Positions 63,791-64,000 of a stretch of 64,000 nucleotides of DNA are shown piece by piece. The notes beneath the pieces are model-generated. The model made no database searches and was not told the DNA's origin. It worked only from the letters and a program-made list of their open reading frames with translations. A program made the position numbers and the translations under genes. Origin of the DNA: CAYNYM01 sp049366815 (lineage in GTDB: Bacteria; Desulfobacterota; DSM-4660; Desulfatiglandales; HGW-15); NCBI GenBank assembly GCA_049366815.1, contig JBMNCO010000132.1:20783-84782 (forward strand), written 5' to 3'. Numbering within the stretch: the stretch's first letter is position 1; each line of letters opens with the position of its first letter.

Positions 63791-64000
63791 AGGTCCTTCC
63801 CTTTGAAGGTCACCGATACTTCATGCCTGGATAAATGGTGTAGGCGAGGGCCAACCTCAATAAAATGTTTTGGATGATCCAATGCGAAAAAGGGGAAAGC
63901 CCATGACCATGGGTAGCATTACAGAAAAACAATCGTGTCCGTAATTGCACATTTCAAGCCAAAACAGCTTCTATCGGCGTATCACTCGACCACGAAGATT
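63791..64000. other. right edge, no gene seen
   Basis: The last 210 bases hold no supported coding region, repeat or terminator. Confidence 0.4.

Overview
The window looks like chromosomal DNA of a strictly anaerobic, Gram-negative bacterium, most likely a Desulfobacterota (sulfate-reducer-like) aromatic degrader. This is inferred from the split phenylphosphate-synthase/UbiD carboxylase genes, a molybdenum hydroxylase, LolA, TatA, RNase J and RtcB/archease. No 16S gene or dissimilatory sulfate reduction gene is present to prove it.

Layout. 1-4.4 kb: molybdenum hydroxylase operon (a chimeric FAD subunit cut by the window edge, a 2x[2Fe-2S] subunit and a Mo-binding subunit), converging on a thiolase at a shared hairpin terminator. 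6.1-12.6 kb: a ketopantoate-reductase-like gene divergent from a double-length UvrA (1766 aa, four ATPase modules). 12.7-20.1 kb: small proteins, a long imperfect palindrome, an orphan HisA of the eukaryotic HIS6 type, a radical SAM protein, a YkgJ-type Cys-cluster protein, sucCD, tatA and ssb. 20.4-25.2 kb: RNase J, FtsK and a LolA-like protein.

25.8-45.3 kb is the metabolic core. Two paralogous phenylphosphate-synthase-like pairs (swivelling phospho-His subunit plus ATP-binding subunit) are separated by a receiver-domain protein and an unrecognised multi-pass membrane protein. A UPF0261 (Tm-1-like) protein and a LysR regulator follow. Then comes an operon with three UbiD-family (de)carboxylases, two KdsC-like HAD proteins, a 10-kDa gamma-like subunit and UbiX, closed by a second, paralogous LysR gene. 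The simplest model is ATP-dependent phosphorylation of phenol or a related hydroxyarene, then para-carboxylation by a prFMN-dependent UbiD complex, with UbiX supplying the cofactor. Differences from the classical Thauera set are the duplicated synthase pair, no CBS-domain third synthase subunit, two HAD subunits with an altered catalytic motif, and the added membrane, receiver and UPF0261 proteins.

45.6-64 kb: housekeeping and accessory genes. These are an HD-domain gene with a one-base frameshift, a zinc-ribbon protein, archease plus RtcB, a nucleotidyltransferase, an acyl-CoA ligase, Ddl, a zinc-ribbon/DUF3426-like protein, Hpt, a PaaI-type thioesterase, a sensor kinase with two almost identical tandem GAF domains, RNase HI, a very acidic zinc-ribbon protein, tRNA-Phe(GAA) and a YtcJ-type amidohydrolase.

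The intergenic DNA carries at least two dispersed repeat families (15.7/45.6 kb and 24.3/37.1 kb) and two inverted-repeat elements (13.4 and 19.3 kb). No CRISPR array, complete insertion sequence or rRNA gene was seen.
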